A DNA stretch of 64,000 bases from Sedimenticola_A sp040506895 (GCA_040506895.1 JBEVVY010000001.1:2713116-2777115), one strand, 5' to 3'. Positions 16,703-25,628 are shown, counted from the stretch's first letter. A program made the numbers and translations. The notes: a model not told the origin generated them from the letters alone.

Positions 16703-18265
16703 ATGCTGATCACAGAGATACTGGCCCGCAATGCCAGGGTATACACCGACGAAGTGGCGCTGATCGAGCGCGAACCGGCGACGGGAAGACGCTCCGAGAT
16801 CAGCTGGCGCACTTTTGACCGCCAGGCCAACCGTTTTGCCAATGCCCTGATGGCGCGTGGCGTGGGCAGGGGAGACCGGGTCGCACACCTGTTGATGAAC
16901 TGCATCGAGTGGCTGCCTGCATACTTCGGCATTCTGCGCACCGGTGGGCTGGCCGTACCGCTCAATTTCCGCTTCGAGGCGGACGTGATCCAGGGCTGCT
17001 CGGAACTGGTGGAGCCCAGGGTGTTTCTCTTCGGCGAGGAGTTCATCGAACGGGTGAGTGCCATACGGGAGGTACTGGATCGCTGGGTTGAACACTACAT
17101 CTTCATCGGTCCGGATGAGCGCTGTCCGGACTATGCCACCCGCTACGAGGATTTCGTGGCGGGCGCATCGGATATCGATCCCGGCACCGAAATGGAGATC
17201 ACCGACGATGCGGCCCTCTACTTCACCTCGGGTACCACCGGCCTGCCGAAGGCGGTCTGCCTGACCCACCGCAACCTCGAACATGCCTGCTACGTGGAGA
17301 ACCGTCACCACAACCAGACCCACGAGGACAACTTTCTCTGCATTCCCCCGCTCTACCACACCGGCGCCAAGATGCACTGGTTCGGCAACTTTATCGTTGG
17401 TGCCCGGGCGGTGATCCTGAAAGGGGTCAAGCCGAAGTGGATCCTGGAGGCGGTATCCGAGGAGAGGGCCACCATCGTCTGGCTGCTGGTGCCCTGGGCC
17501 CACGACATTCTGATCGCCCACGAGAACGGAGAGATAGATCTTTCCGATTACCAACTGGACCAGTGGCGGTTGATGCATATCGGCGCCCAGCCGGTACCCC
17601 CCAACCTGATCAAGGCGTGGAAGCGGCACTTTCCCCATCACGACTACGATACCAACTACGGATTGACCGAGTGCACCGGCCCGGGATGTGTCCACCTGGG
17701 GATGGAGAGCATTCACAAGATCGGTGCGATCGGCGTACCCGGCTTCGACTGGGAGTGCCGCATTGTCGATTTCGATGGCCAGGATCTTCCCGATGGAGAG
17801 CGTGGCGAACTGCTGGTGAAGGGGCCGGGGGTGATGCGCTGCTACTACCGTAATCCAGGCGCCACGCAGGAGGCGGTGCGGGAGGGTTGGCTGCACACCG
17901 GCGATATCGCCCGCCGTGACGAGGAGGGCTTCATCTGGCTGGTGGATCGCAAGAAAGACCTGATCATCACCGGGGGTGAGAATGTCTCGCCGGTGGAGGT
18001 GGAGCATTTTCTGATGGCCCATCCCGCCATCCAGGATGTCGGTGTGATCGGCACGCCGGATCAGCGACTGGGTGAACTGGTCACCGCCGTGGTTCAGCTC
18101 AAGCCCGGTAAGGACGTCACGCAGGAGGAGCTGATTGCCTTTGCCGAAGAGTTGCCCCGCTACAAGCGGCCCAGGGTGATCCACTTCGGGGAGGTGCCTC
18201 GCAACGCCACCGGCAAGATCGAGAAACCGAAGCTGCGCGAACGCTACGCCTTCTCGAGGATCTGA
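16703..18265 (+). CDS. Acyl-CoA synthetase / AMP-dependent ligase
   Basis: A 520-aa adenylate-forming enzyme that would activate a carboxylic acid to its CoA thioester via an acyl-AMP. Motifs present: P-loop YFTSGTTGLPKAVCLTHRN (residues ~172-190), NYGLTECTGPG (A5), HTGDIARRDEEGFIWLVDRKKD (A7-A8 hinge) and the catalytic Lys in PRNATGKIEKPKLRE (A10). The substrate pocket is not diagnostic; a medium-chain or aromatic acid, or a carnitine/crotonobetaine-like substrate, are all possible. It is divergent from nifJ, with a LiuR-like palindrome in its promoter region. It is monocistronic; the repeat region begins 30 bp downstream. Confidence 0.88.
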   Translation: MLITEILARNARVYTDEVALIEREPATGRRSEISWRTFDRQANRFANALMARGVGRGDRVAHLLMNCIEWLPAYFGILRTGGLAVPLNFRFEADVIQGCSELVEPRVFLFGEEFIERVSAIREVLDRWVEHYIFIGPDERCPDYATRYEDFVAGASDIDPGTEMEITDDAALYFTSGTTGLPKAVCLTHRNLEHACYVENRHHNQTHEDNFLCIPPLYHTGAKMHWFGNFIVGARAVILKGVKPKWILEAVSEERATIVWLLVPWAHDILIAHENGEIDLSDYQLDQWRLMHIGAQPVPPNLIKAWKRHFPHHDYDTNYGLTECTGPGCVHLGMESIHKIGAIGVPGFDWECRIVDFDGQDLPDGERGELLVKGPGVMRCYYRNPGATQEAVREGWLHTGDIARRDEEGFIWLVDRKKDLIITGGENVSPVEVEHFLMAHPAIQDVGVIGTPDQRLGELVTAVVQLKPGKDVTQEELIAFAEELPRYKRPRVIHFGEVPRNATGKIEKPKLRERYAFSRI

Positions 18266-18294
18266 GTTTTCCGTACATTCTGTGCATCGCCGCT

Positions 18295-18484
18295 CCTCGG
18301 CTCTGGCTTCCTGCTTCGCTCTACCTCCTGCACCCCTGCAGTCGTGCACCCGCGGCATACGACCGCCAGGGATGGCGGAAGTGCAGGAAATGCATGCCGA
18401 CAGGGATGTAGGTATTAGAGCAACGCAGGAGCAGTTGCCGAGGAGCAATTTCCTGTCCGTACATCCTGTACATGCGCCGCTCCT
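18295..18484. repeat. 190-bp direct repeat, copy 1
   Basis: Positions 18295-18484 recur at 18540-18729 with an exact 245-bp offset and only about two substitutions. A partial third copy of the first ~50 bases lies between them (about 18484-18537). The unit contains short palindromes such as CTGCAG and the GTACATCCTGTACAT segment. Frames across it are Cys/Arg-rich and differ in each register, so it is not coding. Confidence 0.85.
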
Positions 18485-18539
18485 CGGCTCTGGCATCCTG
18501 CTTCGCTCTAACTCCTCCATCCATGGAGTCGTGCGCATC

Positions 18540-18729
18540 CCTCGGCTCGGGCTTCCTGCTTCGCTCTACCTCCTGCATCCCTGCAGTCGTGCACCCGCGG
18601 CATACGACCGCCAGGGATGGCGGAAGTGCAGGAAATGCATGCCGACAGGGATGTAGGTATTAGAGCAACGCAGGAGCAGTTGCCGAGGAGCAATTTCCTG
18701 TCCGTACATCCTGTACATGCGCCGCTCCT
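18540..18729. repeat. 190-bp direct repeat, copy 2
   Basis: Near-identical copy of 18295-18484. A further fragment of the unit (GTACATCCTGTACAT) recurs at about 18756-18770, just before the terminator of the cytochrome gene. The whole interval 18266-18770 is repeat sequence and contains no gene. Confidence 0.85.
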
Positions 18730-18770
18730 GTGCATCCCTGCACCCGCGGCATACCGTACATCCTGTACAT

Positions 18771-18799
18771 AAAAAAGGGGTACGGACATGCCGTACCCC
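18771..18799 (-). terminator. Intrinsic terminator of the octaheme cytochrome gene
   Basis: On the minus strand a perfect 9-bp GC-rich stem (GGGGTACGG/CCGTACCCC, loop of five) is followed directly by six T residues (A-run at 18771-18776 on the plus strand). It lies about 50 bp past the cytochrome stop codon and is a textbook rho-independent terminator. Confidence 0.9.
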
Positions 18800-18849
18800 T
18801 CCGAGTGAGCAGCGACCCGGGGCAGGGTCACTGCGCAATCGTCACTGCA

Positions 18850-20286
18850 TTACTTTCCGTGTTTCGCCTCGTGCTCGGCACGCATGATCTCGGCTTCCTG
18901 CAGAATGGTGTTGACCGCGGTCTTCAACGGTGCCCAGCCATACCAGTGCATGTAGTCGTTGCTGGCATGGAAGGCGCCCTGGAAGGTGCGTTGCCTGTAC
19001 TCCAGCATGATCAGGTAGAGCTCCTGCTCGATGCTGGTCTTGGCCTCGTAGTACTGCAGCAGGTCAGGTGCGTATTTCCACCCTTCAGGCTTCTTCAGAA
19101 TGCCATCCTTGTAGAGGGCCTGGACCGCCTGGATCGCCTTGGCGAACTCGTGGTCGGCTGCCTTGATGATCTCGTCGGAAGCCTTGAAGTGCTCATTCAC
19201 GAAACCCTGGGCGTGGCACTTGTTGCAGGTGGCCTTCATCTTGGTGCGCTCGACATTGAACTCTTCGGGTCCCCTTGCGGCCTGGCCCTGTACGACGATC
19301 TCGATGAAACGCTCGGTCGGCTGCAGGCTGGCATCCAGTACGCCGGCGGCCTGAAGGATGAGGGCGCGGTCGAAGGTCCACTGGGGATCGTCGTCGACAT
19401 CCATGTAGTTACCTTCTGGTAACTGGGCGGCCAACTTGGTCAGCGGCTCTTTCAGTGCCGGTGCCACATCGATCAGTGCCAGGACGTTTGCCTTGGTCGG
19501 TATTCGCAGACCAAGGAAGCCCCAGGCGGTACGCACTTCATGGTCGCCTTCGCTCAGATGGCAGGTCTGGCAGGTGGGCGCACGTCCGTTCTCGTTAACA
19601 TGCCCTTCGATCTGCCACACGATGCCGTGCTTGGCGGAGGTGTACATCTCCCACTGGGGGTGGTCGAAGCCCATGTGGCAGTTGGAGCAGGCCCGCGGAT
19701 CCAGCGCTTCCTTTGCCGCAAAGCTGTGGCGGGTGTGGCAGGCGTCGCACTGGGCGTTGCCGTAACGGTAGGTGGATGCCTCTTTGCCGCCGTCGCGTTT
19801 TACCTCACCCATATTGCCCTGGGTGGCTGCCAGCAGGCCCTTCTCACCGATCTTGTGGCAGCCGGAGCAGCCGCGATAACCCTGCTGGGTGATCGAGCCG
19901 GGCTGGCCATGCCATGCGATCTGCGATTTCATCGCCAGCCATGCCAGGTTGTGCTTGCCGTCGCGATGCTGGCGGGCCTGCTTTTTGTGGCACTCGCCGC
20001 AGGTCTCGGGAGTGGGCATGGTGGACTTGGCGTAGTCGTCCATGGTCTTGTGTTCTGTGCCATGGCAGTCGTGGCAGCTGACTTCGTCTACAGCCTTTTT
20101 GGGGTTGGCGTGCGGTCCATCCATGTGCTGCTTGACAATGCCTGGGTTGACATTGATATGACACCCCACGCATTCGCCCTGTACTTTTTTATCCTCGTCG
20201 AGATCCTTGGCCAGGGCTGAGCCCTGAAAGGCGAAAAAGAGCAACGACCCGAAGAGTATGGTTATCAGCTGGGTTCTTATTTTCAC
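18850..20286 (-). CDS. Octaheme c-type cytochrome, hydroxylamine oxidoreductase-like
   Basis: A 478-aa periplasmic protein from a GTG at 20286, preceded by an excellent GGGAGGG at six-base spacing; the ATG at 20316 would put that SD inside the gene. A signal peptide (LITILFGSLLFFAFQGSALA) is followed by eight CXXCH haem motifs: CVGCH, CHDCH, CGECH, CSGCH, CDACH, CSNCH, CQTCH and CNKCH. A helical C-terminal part with NDYMHWYGWAP follows. Haem count and layout fit the HAO family (hydroxylamine oxidation, or nitrite/hydroxylamine reduction in anaerobes). I cannot tell from sequence whether the P460-forming Tyr is present. Upstream is an exact FNR box at class II spacing, favouring expression under anoxia and hence a reductive role. 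It is monocistronic with its own terminator. Confidence 0.88.
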   Translation of the reverse strand: MKIRTQLITILFGSLLFFAFQGSALAKDLDEDKKVQGECVGCHINVNPGIVKQHMDGPHANPKKAVDEVSCHDCHGTEHKTMDDYAKSTMPTPETCGECHKKQARQHRDGKHNLAWLAMKSQIAWHGQPGSITQQGYRGCSGCHKIGEKGLLAATQGNMGEVKRDGGKEASTYRYGNAQCDACHTRHSFAAKEALDPRACSNCHMGFDHPQWEMYTSAKHGIVWQIEGHVNENGRAPTCQTCHLSEGDHEVRTAWGFLGLRIPTKANVLALIDVAPALKEPLTKLAAQLPEGNYMDVDDDPQWTFDRALILQAAGVLDASLQPTERFIEIVVQGQAARGPEEFNVERTKMKATCNKCHAQGFVNEHFKASDEIIKAADHEFAKAIQAVQALYKDGILKKPEGWKYAPDLLQYYEAKTSIEQELYLIMLEYRQRTFQGAFHASNDYMHWYGWAPLKTAVNTILQEAEIMRAEHEAKHGK

Positions 20287-20456
20287 AACAATCCCTCCCG
20301 CAAAAACTCCGCGCATGGGCGGAGGTCCGTCTGGTTAGGGGCGTCAGACTGCGGCACCCGGTGAGTCTCGGTACTGCTTGAATTGAGTGGTGTTTATTTG
20401 AAGCGGACAGGTACGGCGTGGCCGCGCGTTAATACTTCTAATAGTTATGAGGTTTT

Positions 20457-20498
20457 TTGATAGCAGGTTAAGTCGGCAGGGGACTTGATAAATATCAA
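20457..20498 (-). promoter_or_regulatory. FNR/Anr box with class II -10 for the octaheme cytochrome
   Basis: TTGATAAATATCAA at 20485-20498 is an exact match to the FNR consensus TTGAT-N4-ATCAA. On the minus strand a TATCAA -10 hexamer (20462-20457) is centred 32 bp downstream of the box centre, the spacing expected of a class II FNR promoter. This predicts anaerobic activation of the cytochrome, with a leader of about 165 nt. The palindrome could also act on uvrD 102 bp away, but no matching -10 was noticed on that side. The remainder of the 313-bp gap holds no gene. Confidence 0.72.
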
Positions 20499-20599
20499 TA
20501 TAGGCAGGGGGTTCCGGTGAAACCGCCATAAAACCCGTGGTCTGGGAAATTGCCTCTTGCCCGGTCGAGTGTGAGAGGGGTGGCTGATACAATGCGCCG

Positions 20600-22759
20600 A
20601 TGGATGTTTCTCATATTCTCGACGGTCTGAATGACGCCCAGCGCGATGCAGTCTCCGCCCCCCCGGGGGGTATGCTGGTGCTGGCGGGTGCCGGCAGTGG
20701 TAAAACACGGGTCCTGGTGCATCGCATCGCCTGGCTGATCCAGGTGGTGGGGGCGTCTCCCTGGAATATTCTGGGGGTTACCTTCACCAACAAGGCGGCA
20801 CGGGAGATGCGTGGCCGTATCGAGGAGCTGCTCGGCCAGCCCGTGGGTGGCATGTGGGTGGGCACCTTTCACGGCCTGGCCCACCGGTTGCTGCGCGCCC
20901 ACTGGCAGGAAGCGAAGCTGCCCCAGAGCTTCCAGATCCTCGACTCCGACGACCAGTTCCGCATGATCAAGCGCCTGCTCAAGGCGATGGATCTCGACGA
21001 GGCGCGCTGGCCGCCGCGACAGGTGCAGTGGTTCATCAACAAGCAGAAGGACGAGGGGCTGAGGCCTCAGCACCTGGACGACGGGGGTGATCCCTTCCAG
21101 CGCCAGATGATCCGCATCTACCAGGAGTACCAGGAGGCCTGCGACCGGGGCGGCGTGGTCGATTTCGCCGAACTGCTGCTGCGGGCCCACGAGCTGTGGC
21201 GTGATCGTCCCGATGTGCTCCATCACTACCGCGAGCGGTTTCAGCACATCCTGGTGGACGAGTTCCAGGATACCAACACCATCCAGTATGCATGGCTCCG
21301 GCTGCTCTCGGGTGAACGTGACAATCTCTTCGTGGTGGGCGATGACGACCAGTCGATCTATGGCTGGCGCGGTGCCCGGGTGGAGAATATCCGGGACTTT
21401 CAGAAAGACTGCCCCAAGGCGCCCCTGGTGCGCCTGGAACAGAACTACCGCTCCACCGGTACCATCCTGAAGGCCGCCAACGCGGTGATCGCCAACAACC
21501 CCTCGCGCCTGGGCAAGGATCTCTGGACCGATGGCAGCGAGGGTGAGTTGATCAATCTCTACGCCGCCTTCAACGAGGTGGACGAGGCGCGTTTCGTGAT
21601 CGAGCGCATCCGGCAGTTCGTGGAGGAGGGGCACCGGCGGACCGAGGTTGCCGTGCTCTATCGCTCCAACGCCCAGTCCCGCCAGTTCGAAGAGGCCCTT
21701 ATCCAGGCCCAGATCCCCTACCGGGTCTACGGTGGCCTGCGCTTCTTCGAACGTGCCGAGATCAAGGACGCCCTCGCCTACCTGCGCATGGTCTCCAGCC
21801 CGGAGGATGATGCCTCCTTCGAACGGGCGGTGAACATGCCTCCCCGGGGTATCGGTCCGCGTACCCTGGATGCGGTGCGGGCCCATGCCCGTGATTTCGG
21901 CTGCCCTCTCTGGCAGGCGGCCCATGAGCTGGTGAAGGGCGGCGCCATGGCCAAGCGTGCCGCCAATGCCCTCAGCGGATTTCTCGAACTGATCAAGGAG
22001 CAGCAGGTCTCCACCGAAGGGCTGGCGCTGCACGAGATCGCCGACCAGGTGATCTCTGCCTCCGGCTTGCCGGACCACTTCAAGAAGAGCCGTGATGGCA
22101 AGGGACAGGACCGGGTGGAGAACCTGGAGGAGCTGGTCAACGCCACCCGCCAGTTCGCGTACGAGTACGAGGACGACGAACTCGACGTGCTCTCCGCCTT
22201 TCTGGCCCATGCCGCCCTGGAGGCGGGCGAGGCACAGGCAGACGCCTACGAGGACTGCGTGCAGCTGATGACCCTGCACTCTGCCAAGGGGCTGGAGTTT
22301 CCGCTGGTCTTTATCGCCGGCCTGGAGGAGGGACTCTTCCCCCACAGCATGTCCAGTGATGACCCGGAGCGCCTGGAAGAGGAGCGGCGGCTCTGTTACG
22401 TGGGCATGACCCGCGCCATGGAGCAGCTCTACATCACCTACGCCGAAAGCCGCCGGCTGCACGGCCAGGAGAACTACCCTCTGCCCTCGCGTTTTCTGCG
22501 TGAGATACCAGGCGATCTGATCCAGGAGATCCGCTCCCGGCCCCAGGTGTCGCGTCCTGTCTACTCGCCCTCGCCGGTCGGTGTGGGCATGCAGGAGTCG
22601 GGTTTCCAGCTGGGGCAGCGGGTCTCGCACCCCAAGTTCGGTGAAGGGGTGGTGCTGAATGCGGAAGGGCAGGGGGGCAGTGCGCGGGTACAGGTCAACT
22701 TCGAAAGCGAGGGCTCGAAGTGGCTAGTGGTGGCCTACGCAAATCTTCAGCCGTTGTAG
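20600..22759 (+). CDS. uvrD: DNA helicase II
   Basis: A 719-aa superfamily 1 3'-5' helicase of nucleotide-excision and mismatch repair. Visible motifs: Q motif and Walker A (LNDAQRDAV, VLAGAGSGKTRVL, residues ~10-38), motif Ia (GVTFTNKAAREMRGR), Walker B (LVDEFQDTNTIQYAWLRLL), motif III (VGDDDQSIYGWRGA), motif IV (LEQNYRSTGTIL), motif V (LMTLHSAKGLEFPLVFI) and motif VI (ERRLCYVGMTRAME). The C-terminal tail ends in a Tudor-like KFGEGVVLNAEGQG segment that binds RNA polymerase in E. coli. Length matches UvrD (720 aa). It is monocistronic, downstream of the divergent cytochrome promoter. Confidence 0.97.
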   Translation: MDVSHILDGLNDAQRDAVSAPPGGMLVLAGAGSGKTRVLVHRIAWLIQVVGASPWNILGVTFTNKAAREMRGRIEELLGQPVGGMWVGTFHGLAHRLLRAHWQEAKLPQSFQILDSDDQFRMIKRLLKAMDLDEARWPPRQVQWFINKQKDEGLRPQHLDDGGDPFQRQMIRIYQEYQEACDRGGVVDFAELLLRAHELWRDRPDVLHHYRERFQHILVDEFQDTNTIQYAWLRLLSGERDNLFVVGDDDQSIYGWRGARVENIRDFQKDCPKAPLVRLEQNYRSTGTILKAANAVIANNPSRLGKDLWTDGSEGELINLYAAFNEVDEARFVIERIRQFVEEGHRRTEVAVLYRSNAQSRQFEEALIQAQIPYRVYGGLRFFERAEIKDALAYLRMVSSPEDDASFERAVNMPPRGIGPRTLDAVRAHARDFGCPLWQAAHELVKGGAMAKRAANALSGFLELIKEQQVSTEGLALHEIADQVISASGLPDHFKKSRDGKGQDRVENLEELVNATRQFAYEYEDDELDVLSAFLAHAALEAGEAQADAYEDCVQLMTLHSAKGLEFPLVFIAGLEEGLFPHSMSSDDPERLEEERRLCYVGMTRAMEQLYITYAESRRLHGQENYPLPSRFLREIPGDLIQEIRSRPQVSRPVYSPSPVGVGMQESGFQLGQRVSHPKFGEGVVLNAEGQGGSARVQVNFESEGSKWLVVAYANLQPL

Positions 22760-22846
22760 TTTAAGTAATATTACTGGTGGTTTGGGGATCGGGATTCCAG
22801 TATCTTAGACGCAGTTTAACCTGTGGAAACACAAGGTGGTTTTGCC

Positions 22847-23404
22847 ATGCAGAAACTCCTGCGGTTGTCAGAACTGATCGATGGATTGAATGAGCGGGTA
22901 GGGCGTTCCCTCTCCTGGCTGGTCCTGATCATGGTCATCCTCGGTGTGTACAACGCGGTGACGCGCAAGCTGAGCCAGACCATCGGCATGGATCTCAGTT
23001 CCAACATGTACATCGAGGCCCAGTGGTACATGTTCAGCGTCGTCTTTCTCTGGGGCGGCGCCTACACCCTGAAGCACAAGGGGCATGTACGGGTCGATAT
23101 TCTCTACTCCCGGGCCAGCAAAAAGCTCAAGGCGTGGATCGATATCCTGGGTACGGTCCTCTTTCTGATGCCCCTCTCCCTGCTGATCATCTGGGTCAGC
23201 ATTCCCTATGCATCGGACTCCTGGAAGATCTTCGAAGTGTCCCCCGATCCGGGTGGATTGCCCCGCTACGTCATCAAAACGGTGATACCCATCGCCTTTG
23301 TGCTGGTACTGGTACAGGGGGTCAGTGAACTGATCAAGAGCGTCGCCTATCTGAAGGGCTGGAGACCCCATCAGGACGATCAACAACAAGGGCCTGAACT
23401 ATGA
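22847..23404 (+). CDS. dctQ: TRAP transporter small membrane subunit
   Basis: A 185-aa integral membrane protein with four hydrophobic segments (near residues 20-40, 60-80, 100-125 and 145-170). It has the conserved YIEAQWYMFSVVFLWGGAYTLKH and HVRVDILY segments of DctQ/FcbT2-type TRAP subunits. AAGGTGG at 22833-22839 with seven-base spacing selects the ATG at 22847 over an earlier in-frame start at 22823. The stop overlaps the start of dctM (ATGA at 23401), indicating coupled translation. Its partner binding protein is encoded separately at 25651-26730 on the opposite strand. Confidence 0.9.
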   Translation: MQKLLRLSELIDGLNERVGRSLSWLVLIMVILGVYNAVTRKLSQTIGMDLSSNMYIEAQWYMFSVVFLWGGAYTLKHKGHVRVDILYSRASKKLKAWIDILGTVLFLMPLSLLIIWVSIPYASDSWKIFEVSPDPGGLPRYVIKTVIPIAFVLVLVQGVSELIKSVAYLKGWRPHQDDQQQGPEL

Positions 23405-24783
23405 TTGATCCCGATCTTCTCGGACCCCTGATGTTCGGGGCGGCCCTGCTGCTCATCTTCATGGGCTACCCGGTGGCCTTCGCCCTGGGCGGTACCGCCC
23501 TGGCCTTTGCAGTGATCGGCATCAACATGGAGCTGTTCGACTTCGTGCTGCTCCAGGCCCTCTCCCAGCGCATCTTCGGCATCATGCAGAACTACACCCT
23601 GCTGGCGGTGCCCTTCTTTATTCTCATGGGCATGATCCTGGAGCGGACCGGCCTGGCGGAGGATCTGCTCAAGACCATGGGTATCGCCTTCGGGCGCGTA
23701 CGTGGCGGACTCGGCTTCTCGGTGGTGATCGTGGGCACCCTGCTGGCCGCCGCCACTGGCGTGGTGGGTGCGACGGTTGTGGCCATGGGCCTGATCGCCC
23801 TGCCGGTCATGCTGCAGGCCAACTACTCCAAGCCCCTGGCCACGGGCATCATCAACGCGTCGGGAACCCTGGGACAGGTGATTCCGCCCAGCATCGTGCT
23901 CATCGTGCTGGCCGACCAGCTGGGCGCGCCGGTAGGTGACCTCTTCGTCGGTTCCCTGGTACCGGGACTGATGCTGGCCGGTATGTACGCCGTCTACGTG
24001 GCCATCGTCGCCGCGGTCAGTCCCAAGTCGGCGCCGGCGATGCCGGTGGAGATGCGCACCATGGAGGGGGCGGAACTGATGCGGCGCATTGCCCTGGTCA
24101 TGGTACCGCCGCTGGTGCTGATCCTGGTGGTACTGGGCAGTATCTTCACCGGTTGGGCGACCCCCACCGAGGCGGGTGCGTTCGGTGCCGTCGGTGCACT
24201 GGGCCTGGCCTTTGCAAACCGCCGCCTGAAGCTCAAGGCGGTGGTCGAGAGCATGCAGGAGACCGCCAAGCTGACCAGCATGGTGCTGTTCATCCTGGTG
24301 GGTTCCCAGACCTTCTCCCTGGTGTTCCGCGGCCTGTTCGGGGACATGTGGGTGGAGGAGCTTCTCACCAGCCTGCCCGGCGGCGCGATCGGCTTCCTGG
24401 TGCTGGTCAACCTGCTGGTTTTCATCCTCGGCTTCTTTATCGACTTCTTCGAGATCGCCTTCATCATCATCCCGCTGCTGGCGCCGGTGGTGGTGCGTAT
24501 CCTCGCGCCCGAGTTCGCCGAGTTCGACGAGCCGGGCCGCATGGCACTGGTCTGGTTCGGCGTGATGATCGGCATGAACCTGCAGACGTCGTTTCTAACG
24601 CCACCCTTCGGTTTCTCCCTCTTCTACCTGCGCGGTGTCGCACCCAAGTCGGTGACTACGGCGGATATATACAAGGGGGCGATACCGTTCATCATCATCC
24701 AGCTGCTGGGCCTGCTGGCGATCTTCTACTTTCCTGAGCTGGTTACGGGACTGTTGGAGATGGGGGTGGGGCAGCAGACCTGA
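23401..24783 (+). CDS. dctM: TRAP transporter large permease
   Basis: A 460-aa protein with about twelve hydrophobic segments matching DctM/FcbT3. Motifs: FMGYPVAFALGGTALAF, AVPFFILMGMILERTGLAEDL, VVIVGTLLAAATGVVGATV, GTLGQVIPPSIVLIVLADQ and GWATPTEAGAFGAVGA. It is the sodium-driven channel subunit for organic-acid uptake with DctQ and a periplasmic binding protein. The related large-subunit subfamily imports 2-oxo acids, mannitol or chloroaromatics; a keto-acid or dicarboxylate would fit the carbon metabolism encoded here. The 3' side opens into the long stem-loop-rich repeat region. Confidence 0.92.
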   Translation: MIDPDLLGPLMFGAALLLIFMGYPVAFALGGTALAFAVIGINMELFDFVLLQALSQRIFGIMQNYTLLAVPFFILMGMILERTGLAEDLLKTMGIAFGRVRGGLGFSVVIVGTLLAAATGVVGATVVAMGLIALPVMLQANYSKPLATGIINASGTLGQVIPPSIVLIVLADQLGAPVGDLFVGSLVPGLMLAGMYAVYVAIVAAVSPKSAPAMPVEMRTMEGAELMRRIALVMVPPLVLILVVLGSIFTGWATPTEAGAFGAVGALGLAFANRRLKLKAVVESMQETAKLTSMVLFILVGSQTFSLVFRGLFGDMWVEELLTSLPGGAIGFLVLVNLLVFILGFFIDFFEIAFIIIPLLAPVVVRILAPEFAEFDEPGRMALVWFGVMIGMNLQTSFLTPPFGFSLFYLRGVAPKSVTTADIYKGAIPFIIIQLLGLLAIFYFPELVTGLLEMGVGQQT

Positions 24784-24922
24784 TGGCGGTTTTCTGATCT
24801 TTGGCTGCCAGGTTGAACATTGGATGGTTGAAGATAAGTTCCCACTTGTCTGCCGCCTGGTAAAAAATTTCGTGACCTGGATAGGTATATTCTCCGTAGT
24901 TGTGTCTACGACACGGTCACGA

Positions 24923-25477
24923 GGTACTTTTCGTTGGCGCGAAAAGTACCCAAAAGCGCCTTCTCCCAAGATTTGCCCTCACTGACGTTCGGGTCCCCTG
25001 CGGTTCACTCGGCACATCCTTGTGCCTCGCCCTTCGGGCAGCCTATGGATGCGCAAAACGGCTGTCCTGCCGTTTTGTCTCAGAATTTCAGGGGGTTTCC
25101 AGACAGGCCTTCCATGGCCTGACTGGAAACGCGCCGCTTCCCTGCGGCGCCCCTAAAGGGCTGTCCCTGAAATTCCTGCGATGCTCGGCTGCATCAAGGG
25201 AATGGGTTCCGTTTCCAACGCACCGGAAAATCTATATACCTGTTATGGGAAAACATCGGCTAGCGGGTATTGGGGCCCTTTGTCCCGACGAGCATCGCAG
25301 GCTTCGCTGGACAAGGCCCGAAGGGGGCCGGCAGGGAAGCCGGCCGTTGTCAGTCGCGACAGGGATGTCGCGTCTGACAACCCCCAGCGAAGGTGAGAAG
25401 CGCAGTGCACCCGCGATAGCGGGCGGGACACGGGGGAGAAGAGTTTTTGGCTACTTTTGCCACTATGCAAAAGTAGC
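24923..25477. repeat. Stem-loop-rich intergenic repeat element
   Basis: The interval is bounded by two similar 11-bp-arm palindromes, GGTACTTTTCG/CGAAAAGTACC (24923-24950) and GCTACTTTTGC/GCAAAAGTAGC (25450-25477). Inside are serial hairpins: AAAACGGC/GCCGTTTT (25055-25076), TTTCCAGACAGGCC with its near-complement (25096-25129), GCGCCGC/GCGGCGC (25131-25150), an AATTTCAGGG pair around them, and GTTGTCAG/CTGACAAC (25346-25381). An open frame crosses it but has no coding character. The layout resembles non-coding dispersed elements of other Gammaproteobacteria. It separates dctQM from the binding-protein gene. The flanks 24784-24922 and 25478-25594 show nothing else. Confidence 0.65.
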
Positions 25478-25594
25478 TCGTAGCCATAAGAGAAAAGTCA
25501 CTACAGCGTGAACTGCTGTTAGGCTACGAAACTTTTTACCATGACTGAAATATATAAAAAGTTCCGATCGCAAACTTGCTACACCCATTCAAAC

Positions 25595-25628
25595 AAAAAA
25601 CCCGCCACCCCCTGACGGGAGTGACGGG
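25595..25628 (-). terminator. Intrinsic terminator of the TRAP binding-protein gene
   Basis: On the minus strand CCCGTCAC (25628-25621) pairs with GTGGCGGG (25608-25601) with one G-U pair, followed by six T residues (A-run 25595-25600). It lies 23 bp past the dctP stop codon. Confidence 0.85.

Noticed and set aside
18282..18838. Several overlapping short ORFs on both strands across the 190-bp repeats
   Set aside because: They are the same repeat read in different registers, with Cys/Arg-rich random-like composition and no SD.
20495..22630. 711-codon minus-strand open frame opposite uvrD
   Set aside because: Shadow of uvrD, whose seven helicase motifs are all on the plus strand; the antisense frame has no family resemblance.
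24900..25511. 203-codon plus-strand open frame in the TRAP intergenic region
   Set aside because: It traverses serial hairpins of the repeat element, has no SD and has irregular Cys/Arg/Leu composition. It looks like a familiar spurious ORF of dispersed repeats.
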